Positions 49,454 through 58,699 of a stretch of DNA of 62,855 nt are shown here, piece by piece. Numbering within the stretch: position 1 is the stretch's first letter; each line of letters opens with the position of its first letter. A program made the position numbers and the translations under genes. Source of the stretch: Argonema galeatum A003/A1 (GTDB taxonomy: Bacteria > Cyanobacteriota > Cyanobacteriia > Cyanobacteriales > Aerosakkonemataceae); NCBI RefSeq assembly GCF_023333595.1, contig NZ_JAIQZM010000035.1, positions 1-62,855 of the forward strand. Direction: 5' to 3'. Under the pieces are notes generated by a model. That model searched no databases. It saw nothing but the letters and a program-made list of their open reading frames with translations, and was not told the DNA's origin.

Positions 49454-51802
49454 ATGTCGGATCAGCATCAAATCACAATATTGCACGTAGACGACAACGA
49501 GACCAACCGCTATGTGGTTTCTCGGACACTTCAGAAAGCCGGGTTTGATGTTGAGGAGGCGGCTACTGGCGAAACTGCCCTGCAAATGATAGCACAGCAA
49601 CCACCAGACTTAGTTATTCTTGATGTCAGGCTTCCAGATATCGACGGGTTTGAAGTCTGCCACAGGATCAAGACTAATCCTGCCACATCTTTTATTCCGG
49701 TGCTGCATTTATCTGCTAGTTTTGTCAAAAGCGAGGACAAGGCACAGGGGTTAGATGGCGGTGCAGATGGCTATCTAGCGCAGCCGGTAGAGCCGATCGA
49801 ATTACTAGCTACTGTTAAAGCTTTGCTCCGCATCCGAGAAGCTGAGGAGTCGGCGCTAACTTTGGCGAAGGAATGGCAAACGACATTCGATGCGATGAGC
49901 GATAGTGTTTGTCTGCTGGATAGTCAAGGAAAAGTTATGCGATGTAACAAAGCGATGACCCAGCTTCTCTTAAAATCAGAGGGCAAAATTAGCGATCGCT
50001 TTCATCAGGAACTCATGCAACCTATTTTAGGAAGCATTGAGGTAACTCCTTTCGATCGCGTCCAAGAAACTCTGTGTCGGGAAACTATAGAGATACACTC
50101 AGTAGACCGATGGTTTTCGGTAACCGCAGATCCCATCTTCGACGAGGGTCAAGTTTTTACGGGTGCCGTTTACATTGTGGCTGACATCACCAACCGAGTC
50201 GGATCTGAAGAAGCACTCAAATCAAGCGAAGAACGGTTTCGGATGTTGTTGGAAAATGTGAAAGATTATGCAATTTTCTTCCTCGATACCGACGGGCGCA
50301 TTACCAGATGGAGTATTGGGGCAGAACGCATATTAGGTTATCGGGAAGCAGAGATACTGGGACAACCTATCTCAATTATCTTTACACCTGAAGACCTTGA
50401 GTGCGGTGCGGACAAGCAGGAATTGTCCAAGGCAGTTGAGGAAGGTCGCGGTGAGGATGAACGCTGGCACCTGCGTAAGGGGGGCAGCCGTTTCTGGGCG
50501 AGTGGCATAGTAACGCCGTTACGAGATGCGACGGGACAGCTACGTGGCTTTGCCAAAATCATGCGCGATTTCACGGAACGTAAGCAAGCTGAAGACGAAC
50601 GCGCCCAGCTACTAGCCCGCGAACAGCAAGCACGCGCCGAAGCTGAAACGGCGAACCGCATGAAAGACGAGTTTTTGGCGACACTTTCCCACGAATTGCG
50701 ATCGCCTCTGAATGCGATGCTGGGATGGGCTCAGCTGCTCAACAGCCGCAAGTTTGACGAGGCTACTACGGCTAAGGCTATGGATATTATCGAGCGGACT
50801 GCCAGGACACAAGCTCAATTGGTTGACGATTTACTTGATGTCTCGCGAATTATTCAGGGCAAGTTGCGTCTTAAGGTTCGTCCGGTTGAACTTAGTACAA
50901 TTATTGGAGCGGTTCTGGATACGGTACGCCCAGCTGCTGAAGCTAAGGGGATTCAACTCGAAAGCGTCTGCGATCCTAAAGCCGGGTTGGTCGGCGGAGA
51001 CTCAGACCGCTTGCAGCAGGTAATCTGGAACCTGCTGTCAAATGCGATTAAGTTTACACCTAACAGAGGGAGAGTAGAGGTTCGACTAGAACGGGTTAAT
51101 TCTGATGTTGAAATTAAAGTAACCGATACGGGAAAAGGCATCAGCCCGGATTTTGTGCCTTATGTTTTCGATCGCTTTCGTCAAGCCGATAGCTCTATGA
51201 CCCGGCGGTACAACGGACTCGGCATCGGTTTGGCTATTGTACGCCATTTAGTGGAGCTGCACGGCGGCACAGTTCATGCCCACAGCGAAGGCGAGGATTT
51301 GGGAGCAACATTTATTGTGAGGTTACCCATTATGTCCGCGCTATTCGAGGCAAGCGAGAGCGTTCGCATATCCACGGTTGAAGCTGGAACCCCGTTTGAC
51401 AACCCTCCAGCTCTCAACTGCTTAGAGGTACTCGTGGTGGACGACGATGCCGATACGCGGTTGTTTCTCTGTATGGTACTGGAACAGTGCGGCGCTAATG
51501 TAACACTAGCTTCATCGGCTTTCGAGGCATTCGAGGTAATTCAGAATTTGAAACCAGATATCCTGGTTAGCGATATCGGGATGCCGCAAGAAGACGGCTA
51601 CAGTTTGATCCGCAAAGTACGATCGCTCTCAGCAGAGGAAGGGGGACTGATTCCAGCAATTGCCCTGACGGCATATGCTAGAACGGAGGATCGAATGCGA
51701 TCGCTCTTGGAAGGTTTTCAAATCCACATACCCAAGCCAGTCGAGCCAGCTGAGTTAGCCGCCGCCGTCGCCAACCTCGCAGGGCTAGGAGCTAGGGGCT
51801 AG
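49454..51802 (+). CDS. REC-PAS-PAS-histidine kinase-REC hybrid sensor
   Basis: 782 residues. The first receiver has phospho-acceptor D57 in LVILDVRLPDIDG. Two PAS domains follow (about 145-250 and 255-380; FFLDTDGRITRWSIGAERIL, FWASGIVTPLRDATGQLRGF). HisKA contains H413 in LATLSHELRSPLNAM, and the HATPase contains NLLSNAIKFTPNRGRVEVRL and GLGIGLAIVRHLVELHGG. A C-terminal receiver carries SDIGMPQEDGYS. It is soluble, so a cytoplasmic signal is likely. It ends the signalling block that begins with rsbR. Confidence 0.93.
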   Translation: MSDQHQITILHVDDNETNRYVVSRTLQKAGFDVEEAATGETALQMIAQQPPDLVILDVRLPDIDGFEVCHRIKTNPATSFIPVLHLSASFVKSEDKAQGLDGGADGYLAQPVEPIELLATVKALLRIREAEESALTLAKEWQTTFDAMSDSVCLLDSQGKVMRCNKAMTQLLLKSEGKISDRFHQELMQPILGSIEVTPFDRVQETLCRETIEIHSVDRWFSVTADPIFDEGQVFTGAVYIVADITNRVGSEEALKSSEERFRMLLENVKDYAIFFLDTDGRITRWSIGAERILGYREAEILGQPISIIFTPEDLECGADKQELSKAVEEGRGEDERWHLRKGGSRFWASGIVTPLRDATGQLRGFAKIMRDFTERKQAEDERAQLLAREQQARAEAETANRMKDEFLATLSHELRSPLNAMLGWAQLLNSRKFDEATTAKAMDIIERTARTQAQLVDDLLDVSRIIQGKLRLKVRPVELSTIIGAVLDTVRPAAEAKGIQLESVCDPKAGLVGGDSDRLQQVIWNLLSNAIKFTPNRGRVEVRLERVNSDVEIKVTDTGKGISPDFVPYVFDRFRQADSSMTRRYNGLGIGLAIVRHLVELHGGTVHAHSEGEDLGATFIVRLPIMSALFEASESVRISTVEAGTPFDNPPALNCLEVLVVDDDADTRLFLCMVLEQCGANVTLASSAFEAFEVIQNLKPDILVSDIGMPQEDGYSLIRKVRSLSAEEGGLIPAIALTAYARTEDRMRSLLEGFQIHIPKPVEPAELAAAVANLAGLGARG

Positions 51803-51858
51803 GGGCTAGGGGCAGAGGGGAAGAGGGGCAGAGGGGCAGGGGGGCAGAGGGGAATGAG
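51786..51858. repeat. GGGGCTA / GGGGCAGA tandem units
   Basis: Head-to-tail GGGGCTAGGGGCTA and GGCAGAGGGGCAGA units straddle the last codons of the kinase gene and the end of the next one. Confidence 0.7.
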
Positions 51859-51859
51859 C

Positions 51860-52261
51860 TTATTGCCTTCTAGCTATTGGCATTAGCCACGGGGAAGGAT
51901 TGGCAATCATATTTACTAATTTGCCCAAAATCCGATTGTAAGTTCGATAAAGTTCTCTACCAGGCTCAATGTCTATATAGTTACATTTAACGGCAAACTC
52001 AATCCAGGTTTGAGTTTCAGCTGCTTCTGCTTCAGAATCGCTTAATTTGGCAACAAAAGCGCCTTCATAACGGCGTTTGCGCCAAGCTTCAGCTAAATTA
52101 GCACAGACCGATCGCGATGAGCGACGAATTTGGTCTGTTAATGAAAATCGCTCCTCTACAGTAAACTTTTTGCTCAACTCAAAAATTTGCATCGCCGCAT
52201 CAAACGCTAGCTGGTACGCTTCCAAATCTCGATGACTCTGAATAGGTTTCTTCTGGTTCAT
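51860..52261 (-). CDS. four-helix-bundle (S23-like) protein
   Basis: A 133-residue helical protein: SHRDLEAYQLAFDAAMQIFE, RFSLTDQIRRSSRSVCANLA, EAWRKRRYEGAFVAKLSDSE. This is the family first noted as intervening-sequence-encoded S23 in 23S rRNA genes and now annotated four helix bundle protein, with many free-standing copies in cyanobacteria. Function is unknown. It stands between tandem-repeat arrays, in opposite orientation to both neighbours. Confidence 0.9.
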   Translation of the reverse strand: MNQKKPIQSHRDLEAYQLAFDAAMQIFELSKKFTVEERFSLTDQIRRSSRSVCANLAEAWRKRRYEGAFVAKLSDSEAEAAETQTWIEFAVKCNYIDIEPGRELYRTYNRILGKLVNMIANPSPWLMPIARRQ

Positions 52262-52294
52262 CTGTGCTGTACCTCTATAGTTGTGTTCTTTTTT

Positions 52295-52400
52295 CTTGTC
52301 TGCTCCTCTGCCCCTCTGCCCCCCTGCCCCTCTGCCCCCCTGCCCCTCTGCCCCCCTGCTCCTCTGCCCCCCTGCTCCTCTGCCCCCCTGCCCCTCTGCT
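52295..52400. repeat. CCCCTCTGCC tandem array before atpI
   Basis: About ten copies of a C-rich 9-10 bp unit (CCCCTCTGC / CCCCCTGCC). It lies between the divergent S23-like gene and atpI. Confidence 0.8.
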
Positions 52401-52526
52401 CAAATAGCATAGTAAATACGGAAGAGCCGAATATTCCCAATGACCTATGACTTCAACATGGTATGATTGCTTTTGGCACAAGAGAGCCAAGTCAATTCGC
52501 CGGACTGATTTGCAAGTCTCATAACC

Positions 52527-52964
52527 TTGTCAGACTCATCTCATCAACCCACCAGCGTAACTGGGGAGGTTTCGCAACCCGATCCGCTGGAACCAAAACC
52601 CAGCAAATCGATGCAGGAATACCACAACCTGCAAAAAGAGTTGCTGATCGCCACCCTAGCCTGTACAGGGATTATTTTTATCTCTGTCTGGATTTTTTAC
52701 AACCTTAACATTGCCCTAAATTATTTGATTGGGGCGTGCACAGGTGTGGTTTACTTGAGAATGTTGGCTAAAAATGTTGAGCAACTGGGCCGCGAAAAAC
52801 AGAGTCTGAGCAAGACTCGGTTCGCCCTGTTCATTGGGTTGATTATAGTAGCAACTCAATGGCGTCAGCTACAGATAGTCCCAATATTTTTGGGATTTCT
52901 GACTTACAAAGCCGCGCTCATCATCTATACAGTCCAAACGGCCATGCTTTCTGACCGCAAATAG
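52527..52964 (+). CDS. atpI: ATP synthase assembly protein I
   Basis: A 145-residue membrane protein with four hydrophobic segments (TLACTGIIFISVWIFYNLNI, LNYLIGACTGVVYLRMLAKN, ALFIGLIIVATQWRQ, FLGFLTYKAALIIYTVQ). AtpI is a non-essential c-ring assembly factor that opens cyanobacterial atp operons. I follow the TTG at 52527, which keeps the usual polar leader; the first ATG is at 52611. It lies upstream of atpB in the expected position. Confidence 0.9.
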   Translation: MSDSSHQPTSVTGEVSQPDPLEPKPSKSMQEYHNLQKELLIATLACTGIIFISVWIFYNLNIALNYLIGACTGVVYLRMLAKNVEQLGREKQSLSKTRFALFIGLIIVATQWRQLQIVPIFLGFLTYKAALIIYTVQTAMLSDRK

Positions 52965-53025
52965 GTCTGATACGCTTGGAATCCTCCCCTAGATCGATTT
53001 GTGGGAAAACTTCCTGAATGGAAAA

Positions 53026-53787
53026 ATGCTCAGTGTCTTAAATGGCTTAAATTCTGTTACTCTCGCCTCATTGGAAGTAGGACATCATTTCTACTGGCAA
53101 TTAGGCAATCTGAAAGTGCATGGGCAAGTTTTTCTCACCTCCTGGTTTGTGATTGGTCTTTTAGTAGTAGCTTCACTCTTGGCTACTCGCAACATCCAGA
53201 GAATTCCCAGCGGCATACAAAATTTTATGGAATACGCCCTGGAATTTATTCGAGACCTGGCAAAAAACCAGTTGGGTGAGAAAGAGTACCGTCCCTGGGT
53301 GCCGTTTATTGGCACGTTGTTTTTGTTTATCTTCGTGTCAAATTGGTCGGGCGCTTTGATTCCCTGGAAGCTTCTCCGGCTACCAGAAGGAGAGCTAGCA
53401 GCTCCCACTAATGACATCAATACGACAGTAGCCCTGGCATTACTGACTTCCTTAGCGTACTTTTACGCTGGTTTTAGTAAGCGCGGTTTGGGATACTTTA
53501 AGAAGTATATCGAGCCGACGCCGATTCTATTGCCGATCGCGATTCTAGAAGATTTCACCAAGCCCCTTTCCCTGAGCTTCCGTTTGTTTGGAAACATTCT
53601 GGCGGATGAGCTGGTGGTAGCGGTACTGGTACTGCTAGTTCCTCTGTTCGTGCCCCTGCCAGTAATGGCCTTGGGTCTATTTACTAGCGCAATTCAAGCT
53701 CTAGTATTTGCCACCTTAGCAGCCGCCTACATTCACGAGGCGATGGAAGGGCATGGTGGTGAAGAGCATGAGGATCATTCTCATTAG
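53026..53787 (+). CDS. atpB: ATP synthase F0 subunit a
   Basis: 253 residues from the ATG at 53026; an upstream TTG is less likely. It is a polytopic stator subunit forming the proton half-channels with the c-ring. Conserved features are SLSFRLFGNILADELVVAVL with the essential arginine, and an N-terminal EVGHHFYWQLGNLKVHG. The acidic/His tail (GGEEHEDHSH) is typical of cyanobacteria. Second gene of the operon. Confidence 0.97.
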   Translation: MLSVLNGLNSVTLASLEVGHHFYWQLGNLKVHGQVFLTSWFVIGLLVVASLLATRNIQRIPSGIQNFMEYALEFIRDLAKNQLGEKEYRPWVPFIGTLFLFIFVSNWSGALIPWKLLRLPEGELAAPTNDINTTVALALLTSLAYFYAGFSKRGLGYFKKYIEPTPILLPIAILEDFTKPLSLSFRLFGNILADELVVAVLVLLVPLFVPLPVMALGLFTSAIQALVFATLAAAYIHEAMEGHGGEEHEDHSH

Positions 53788-53931
53788 GATGGATGAATAA
53801 AATCATTCTGTCTTACGTCTTCTGAAAGTCCTCATTTGATGTAAATTGAGGTTTGGATTAGGTTTTTAACCGAAAATTCCAAATTCCAAATCGAAAATCG
53901 GTTGTTCAGTCGTTAAGCTAAGTAAAACATC

Positions 53932-54177
53932 ATGGATCCATTGGTTTCTGCTGCTTCAGTTATAGCTGCTGCTCTGGCAATTGGTTTGGCTGCAATTGGC
54001 CCTGGTATTGGTCAAGGTAACGCCGCAGGTCAAGCTGTAGAAGGTATTGCCCGTCAGCCCGAAGCTGAAGGCAAAATTCGCGGTACTCTCCTGTTAACTT
54101 TGGCATTCATGGAATCCCTGACCATCTACGGTTTGGTAATTGCCCTGGTGCTGCTGTTTGCTAACCCATTCGTTTAA
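53932..54177 (+). CDS. atpE: ATP synthase F0 subunit c
   Basis: 81 residues, two membrane helices. The proton-binding glutamate is E61 in LAFMESLTIYGL. The conserved polar loop is ARQPEAEGKIRG, and the GPGIGQGNAAG helix packs the ring. Also called atpH in plastid naming. Length is standard. A 144 bp gap separates it from atpB, and an A/T-rich repeat (ATTTTAGATTTT type) follows it. Confidence 0.99.
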   Translation: MDPLVSAASVIAAALAIGLAAIGPGIGQGNAAGQAVEGIARQPEAEGKIRGTLLLTLAFMESLTIYGLVIALVLLFANPFV

Positions 54178-54327
54178 ATAAAGTTTTGAATTAGGTAATA
54201 GGGAATTTTAGATTTTAGATTGTAGATTTTAGATTTTATTTAAATCTGCAATCTACAATCTAAAATTTGAAATTACCCAATTACCCAATTACCAACTCCA
54301 GTTCAGTAGTTGTTAAATCAGTAAAAA
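54178..54327. repeat. TAGATTTTA repeat, atpE to atpF2
   Basis: TTTTAGATTTTAGATTG units (54207-54240) are followed by the complementary AATCTACAATCTAAAAT (54250-54268), so the spacer can fold into a long A/U-rich hairpin. Confidence 0.65.
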
Positions 54328-54762
54328 ATGTTTGACTTCGATGCCACGATGCCTTTGATGGCAGTGCAGTTTCTACTGTTGGCAGTGCTGTTGAACGCGA
54401 TTTTCTACAAGCCGATGACCAAGGTGCTAGACGATCGCGATAATTACATCCGCACCAATGAAGCCCAAGCCCTCGAACGCTTGTCTAAAGCTGAGATGTT
54501 GGCGAAACAATATGAGGAACAGCTGGCTAATGCCCGCAGGCAATCTCAAAATTTGATCGCAATAGCTCAGGATGATGCCAAGAAAATCGGCGCTACGAAA
54601 ATTGCTGAAGCTCAACAAGAGGCTCAGGCTCAAACGGAACAAGCTCAGCGAGAAATAGATCGGCAAAAGCAAGAAGCGATGCAAAGCCTTGAAGAACAAG
54701 TAGATTCTTTGAGTCGCCAGATTTTAGAAAAACTCTTGGGGCCAGAGCTTGTCAATAGATAG
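54328..54762 (+). CDS. atpF2: ATP synthase F0 subunit b'
   Basis: A 144-residue peripheral-stalk subunit of photosynthetic ATP synthases (also atpG in some schemes). One N-terminal span (LMAVQFLLLAVLLNAIFYKP) and a long coiled coil (ARRQSQNLIAIAQDDAKKIG, AQTEQAQREIDRQKQEAMQS). It pairs with b. Length is normal. It is followed by GTGCTGA-type repeats (54768-54793). Confidence 0.96.
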   Translation: MFDFDATMPLMAVQFLLLAVLLNAIFYKPMTKVLDDRDNYIRTNEAQALERLSKAEMLAKQYEEQLANARRQSQNLIAIAQDDAKKIGATKIAEAQQEAQAQTEQAQREIDRQKQEAMQSLEEQVDSLSRQILEKLLGPELVNR

Positions 54763-54882
54763 AGATGAGTGCTGAGTACTGAGTGCTGAGTATGACCCTA
54801 CGGATGAATCAGCACTGCTCAAAGAGCCAGTCCGATCGACATGGCTTAGTCAAGATCTGTCGGGATTTTTAGGAACTGTATC

Positions 54883-55425
54883 ATGGGGACTTTCTTATTA
54901 CTGGCCGCAGAGGCTCACGAGGCAGCTGGAGAAGGTGGTTTCGGCATAAACTTCGACATTTTTGAAGCAAACCTGATCAACCTGGCCATTCTGATTGGCG
55001 TGTTAGTTTACTTTGGGCGTAAAGTCTTGACCAAAACATTGGGAGATAGACGCGCCAGGATAGCAGAGGCAATTAAAGAGGCAGAACAACGCCAACGTCA
55101 GGCTGCCGAAGCGCTGGCAGATCAACAGCGCAAGTTGGCTCAGGCGCAAGCGGAAGCAGAACGAATTAGGTCATCAGCAGAAGTAAACGCTCAAAAAGCC
55201 AAAGAAAATATCTTGGCTCAGGCAGCGCAAGATGTGGAAAATTTGAAGAAAACAGCAGTTACAGATTTGAATACAGCAATAGAGCGAGCGAATGCCGAAC
55301 TGCGCCAGCGTGTCGCGGCATTGGCTATGCAGCGAGTCGAATCCCAGCTGAAATCCGTCTTAGATGAATCCGCTCAACAACAATTAATCGATCGCAGCAT
55401 CGCCAGTGTAGGAGGTGGGTCGTGA
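54883..55425 (+). CDS. atpF: ATP synthase F0 subunit b
   Basis: A 180-residue stalk subunit with an N-terminal acidic leader (AEAHEAAGEGGFGINFDIFE), one membrane span (NLINLAILIGVLVYFGRKVL) and a long Ala/Gln-rich coiled coil (ADQQRKLAQAQAEAERI). It links a and c to the F1 head through the delta subunit. Its stop overlaps the delta start by four bases. Confidence 0.97.
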   Translation: MGTFLLLAAEAHEAAGEGGFGINFDIFEANLINLAILIGVLVYFGRKVLTKTLGDRRARIAEAIKEAEQRQRQAAEALADQQRKLAQAQAEAERIRSSAEVNAQKAKENILAQAAQDVENLKKTAVTDLNTAIERANAELRQRVAALAMQRVESQLKSVLDESAQQQLIDRSIASVGGGS

Positions 55426-55976
55426 GAGGTAGTTTAGTAAGCGCTGAAGTACTAGAGCCTTATGCTGAGGCATTGATGTCTATCGCTCAATCCCAAAACC
55501 TGACAGACAGGATTGGCGAAGATGTAAATTATTTGTTCGATCTGCTCAAAAGCTCAGAAGAACTGCGGCTGTTTCTGAGTAATCCAATAGTGGAATCGCA
55601 AGCTAAAAAAGCTGTGTTGCAGCAATTGGCAGGCGAACAACTCCACCCCTACACAATGAATATTTTGAAGCTGCTGGTAGACCGGCGACGCATCCTGTTT
55701 TTAGAAGGAATTTGCGAACACTTCCAAACTCTTCTGCGGCAGATAAAGCAAACAGCTTTAGCTGAAGTAATTTCAGCGGTAGAACTCACAGAAGCTCAGC
55801 AGCAAGCTATTACTGAAAAGGTAAAAGGCATCTCCGGTGCCCACCAAGTTGAACTCAAGACGAAAATTGACCCGGATTTAATCGGTGGTGTCATCATCAA
55901 AGTAGGTTCTCAGGTGCTTGATGCCAGTTTGCGAGGACAGCTTCGCCGCATCGGAATGCGCTTGAGTGCGGGATAA
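55422..55976 (+). CDS. atpH: ATP synthase F1 subunit delta
   Basis: A 184-residue OSCP-type subunit; GTG start within the GTGA overlap with atpF. Features: EPYAEALMSIAQSQNLTDRI at the N-terminus and the C-terminal IDPDLIGGVIIKVGSQVLDA. It ties the b/b' stalk to alpha. Translationally coupled to atpF. Confidence 0.97.
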   Translation: MRGSLVSAEVLEPYAEALMSIAQSQNLTDRIGEDVNYLFDLLKSSEELRLFLSNPIVESQAKKAVLQQLAGEQLHPYTMNILKLLVDRRRILFLEGICEHFQTLLRQIKQTALAEVISAVELTEAQQQAITEKVKGISGAHQVELKTKIDPDLIGGVIIKVGSQVLDASLRGQLRRIGMRLSAG

Positions 55977-56070
55977 GTCATTAGTCATTAGTCATTAGTC
56001 ATTAGTAAAAGACAACTGACCGCTGACAACTGACAACTGACCACTAACAATTAACCACTAACCACTAATT
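55977..56070. repeat. GTCATTA and CTGACAA heptamers between atpH and atpA
   Basis: Four or more TTAGTCA-type units, then ACTGACC/AACTGAC and ACTAACC units, filling the entire 94 bp spacer between the delta and alpha genes. Confidence 0.8.
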
Positions 56071-57591
56071 ATGATTAGCATCAGACCAGACGAAATTAGC
56101 AGCATTATTCGCCAACAAATTGAAGAATACGGTACAGAAGTTACTGTTTCTAACGTTGGCACCGTATTGCAAGTGGGCGACGGCATTGCCCGGATTTATG
56201 GCCTCGACAAAGTGATGGCGGGCGAACTGCTGGAATTTGAAGACGGCACGATTGGCATCGCGCTGAACTTGGAAGAAGATAACGTCGGCGCAGTGCTGAT
56301 GGGCGAAGGACGCAGCCTTCAAGAAGGCAGTTCGGTGAAAGCTACCGGCAAAATCGCTCAGGTGCCAGTGGGAGACGCGATGATCGGTCGGGTGGTGGAT
56401 GCCCTCGGTCGTCCGCTTGATGGTAAGGGAGATATTCATACAACGGAAACCCGCCTGATTGAATCAGTAGCACCTGGAATTATTCAACGCCGATCGGTTT
56501 ACGAACCTCTGCAAACTGGAATTACGGCTATTGACGCGATGATTCCGATCGGTCGGGGTCAGCGGGAACTGATTATCGGCGATCGTCAAACTGGGAAAAC
56601 TTCGATCGCAGTTGACACGATCATCAACCAGAAAGGCGAGAACGTCATCTGCGTTTACGTTGCGATCGGTCAAAAAGCTTCCACAGTCGCCAACGTGGTG
56701 AACGTCCTCCAAGAAAAGGGGGCAATGGAATATTCGATCGTAGTCGCAGCTAATGCCAATGACCCGGCCACCCTCCAATTCTTGGCTCCCTACAGCGGTG
56801 CCAGTATTGCTGAGTACTTCATGTACAAAGGCAAGCACACCCTGATCATCTACGATGACTTGTCCAAGCAAGCGCAAGCTTATCGCCAAATGTCCCTGCT
56901 GCTGCGTCGTCCTCCCGGACGGGAAGCTTATCCCGGAGATGTGTTCTACTTACACTCCCGCTTGTTGGAACGCGCCGCTAAGTTGAGTAACGAACTGGGC
57001 GAAGGCAGTATGACTGCCCTGCCAATTATCGAAACGCAAGCGGGTGACGTTTCTGCTTACATCCCCACAAACGTGATTTCGATTACCGACGGTCAGATCT
57101 TCTTGACTTCAGATTTATTCAACTCAGGTTTGCGTCCAGCAGTCAACCCCGGTATCTCCGTGTCGCGGGTAGGTTCTGCCGCTCAAACCAAGGCCATGAA
57201 ACAAGTGGCTGGTAAGCTGAAGCTGGAGCTAGCACAGTTTGACGACTTGGCTGCTTTTGCACAGTTTGCCTCGGATTTGGATAAGGCAACCCAAGACCAG
57301 TTGGCGCGGGGCCAGCGCTTGCGGGAACTCTTGAAACAGCCGCAAAATTCTCCTCTCTCAGTTGCTGAGCAAGTGGCAGTTGTGTACGCTGGGCTGAATG
57401 GCTATTTGGATGACCTGCCTGTTGATAAGGTCGCTCCTTTTGCCAGGGCGCTGCGGGATTATTTGAAAACCAGCAAACCCAAGTACGTGGAATTGATCCG
57501 CAATGAGAAGAAATTGGGTGATGAAGCTGAAGCTTTGCTCAAGGAAGGAATTGTTGAATCCAAGAAAACTTTCCTAGCAACAGCCAAGTAA
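56071..57591 (+). CDS. atpA: ATP synthase F1 subunit alpha
   Basis: 506 residues; the non-catalytic nucleotide-binding subunit. P-loop GDRQTGKTS is at 170-178, with the conserved YDDLSKQAQAYRQMSLLLRR and PAVNPGISVSRVGSAAQTKA. N-terminal stalk contacts are present. Length is standard. TTAGTCA and GACTAAT heptamers fill the gap to the gamma gene. Confidence 0.99.
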   Translation: MISIRPDEISSIIRQQIEEYGTEVTVSNVGTVLQVGDGIARIYGLDKVMAGELLEFEDGTIGIALNLEEDNVGAVLMGEGRSLQEGSSVKATGKIAQVPVGDAMIGRVVDALGRPLDGKGDIHTTETRLIESVAPGIIQRRSVYEPLQTGITAIDAMIPIGRGQRELIIGDRQTGKTSIAVDTIINQKGENVICVYVAIGQKASTVANVVNVLQEKGAMEYSIVVAANANDPATLQFLAPYSGASIAEYFMYKGKHTLIIYDDLSKQAQAYRQMSLLLRRPPGREAYPGDVFYLHSRLLERAAKLSNELGEGSMTALPIIETQAGDVSAYIPTNVISITDGQIFLTSDLFNSGLRPAVNPGISVSRVGSAAQTKAMKQVAGKLKLELAQFDDLAAFAQFASDLDKATQDQLARGQRLRELLKQPQNSPLSVAEQVAVVYAGLNGYLDDLPVDKVAPFARALRDYLKTSKPKYVELIRNEKKLGDEAEALLKEGIVESKKTFLATAK

Positions 57592-57599
57592 TTTGTTCT

Positions 57600-57685
57600 T
57601 AGTATTCGGTCATTAGTCATTAGCGAAAACTAATGACTAATGACTAATGACTAATGACTAATGACTAATGACTACTGACTAATGA
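57600..57685. repeat. TAATGAC tandem array between atpA and atpG
   Basis: GTCATTAGTCATTAG followed by about eight ACTAATG units in the reverse-complement sense. The two halves can pair into a hairpin in the atp mRNA. Confidence 0.8.
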
Positions 57686-57692
57686 CACAACT

Positions 57693-58640
57693 ATGGCAAA
57701 TCTAAAAGTAATTCGCGATCGCATTAAGTCGGTCAAAAACACCAAAAAAATCACAGAGGCGATGCGCTTGGTGGCAGCTGCTAAGGTGCGCCGCGCCCAA
57801 GAACAGGTAACTGCCACGCGCCCCTTTGCTGACGCTCTGGCTCAGGTTCTCTACGGTTTGCAGTCCCGCTTAAAATTTGAAGAGGCAAACCTGCCTTTGC
57901 TCAAGCAACGGGAAGTTAAATCGGTAGGGTTATTGGTAATTACAGGCGATCGCGGTTTGTGCGGCGCTTATAATACTAACGTCATCCGTCGCGCTGAAAT
58001 CCGCTCCAAAGAACTGAAAGCAGAAGGTCGCGACTACAAGTTTGTCCTCGTAGGACGCAAAGCGATCCAGTATTTCCAACGTCGCAACCAACCAATTAAT
58101 GCGACATACACCGGATTGGAACAAATTCCCACAGCGGCGGAAGCTTCATCGATAGCTGACGAAATACTGTCTTTGTTCCTGTCAGAGGGAGTAGACCGGG
58201 TTGAGTTGATTTACACTAAGTTTGTCTCGTTAATCAGCTCTCGACCAGTGATTCAAACATTGCTTCCCCTCGATACGCAAGGTTTGGAAACCCCAGATGA
58301 TGAAATCTTCCGCCTCACCACTAAAAGCGGTCAATTCCAAGTAGAACGGAGCAAAGTCACTTCAGAAGTTCAGAACTTCCCTCAAGATATGATTTTTGAG
58401 CAAGATCCAGTGCAAATTCTGGATGCTCTGTTGCCATTGTACCTGAATAACCAATTGCTGCGGGCGCTGCAAGAGTCTGCTGCTAGCGAATTGGCGGCGC
58501 GGATGACGGCGATGAACAATGCCAGCGACAACGCTAGCGAATTGATTGACAAGCTCTCTCTTTCCTACAATAAAGCACGTCAGGCATCAATCACCCAAGA
58601 ACTGTTAGAAGTTGTGGCTGGTTCCGAAGCTCAGGGTTAG
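57693..58640 (+). CDS. atpG: ATP synthase F1 subunit gamma
   Basis: 315 residues; central rotor shaft (also atpC). The N-terminal coil LKVIRDRIKSVKNTKKITEA and the C-terminal SELAARMTAMNNASDNASEL are conserved. A photosynthetic-type insertion (roughly residues 195-235, ETPDDEIFRLTTKSGQF) is present without the regulatory Cys pair of chloroplast gamma, as usual for cyanobacteria. Last gene of the operon; beta and epsilon are elsewhere. Confidence 0.98.
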   Translation: MANLKVIRDRIKSVKNTKKITEAMRLVAAAKVRRAQEQVTATRPFADALAQVLYGLQSRLKFEEANLPLLKQREVKSVGLLVITGDRGLCGAYNTNVIRRAEIRSKELKAEGRDYKFVLVGRKAIQYFQRRNQPINATYTGLEQIPTAAEASSIADEILSLFLSEGVDRVELIYTKFVSLISSRPVIQTLLPLDTQGLETPDDEIFRLTTKSGQFQVERSKVTSEVQNFPQDMIFEQDPVQILDALLPLYLNNQLLRALQESAASELAARMTAMNNASDNASELIDKLSLSYNKARQASITQELLEVVAGSEAQG

Positions 58641-58670
58641 GATTTTTTAGTTTTCCACCCCCTGCTTTAT

Positions 58671-58699
58671 AGCGTCTGGAATTCCAGGCGCTTTTTTTT
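58671..58699 (+). terminator. terminator of the atp operon
   Basis: AGCGTCTGG and CCAGGCGCT pair around AATT, followed by eight T. It lies 30 bp beyond the gamma stop. Confidence 0.85.
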
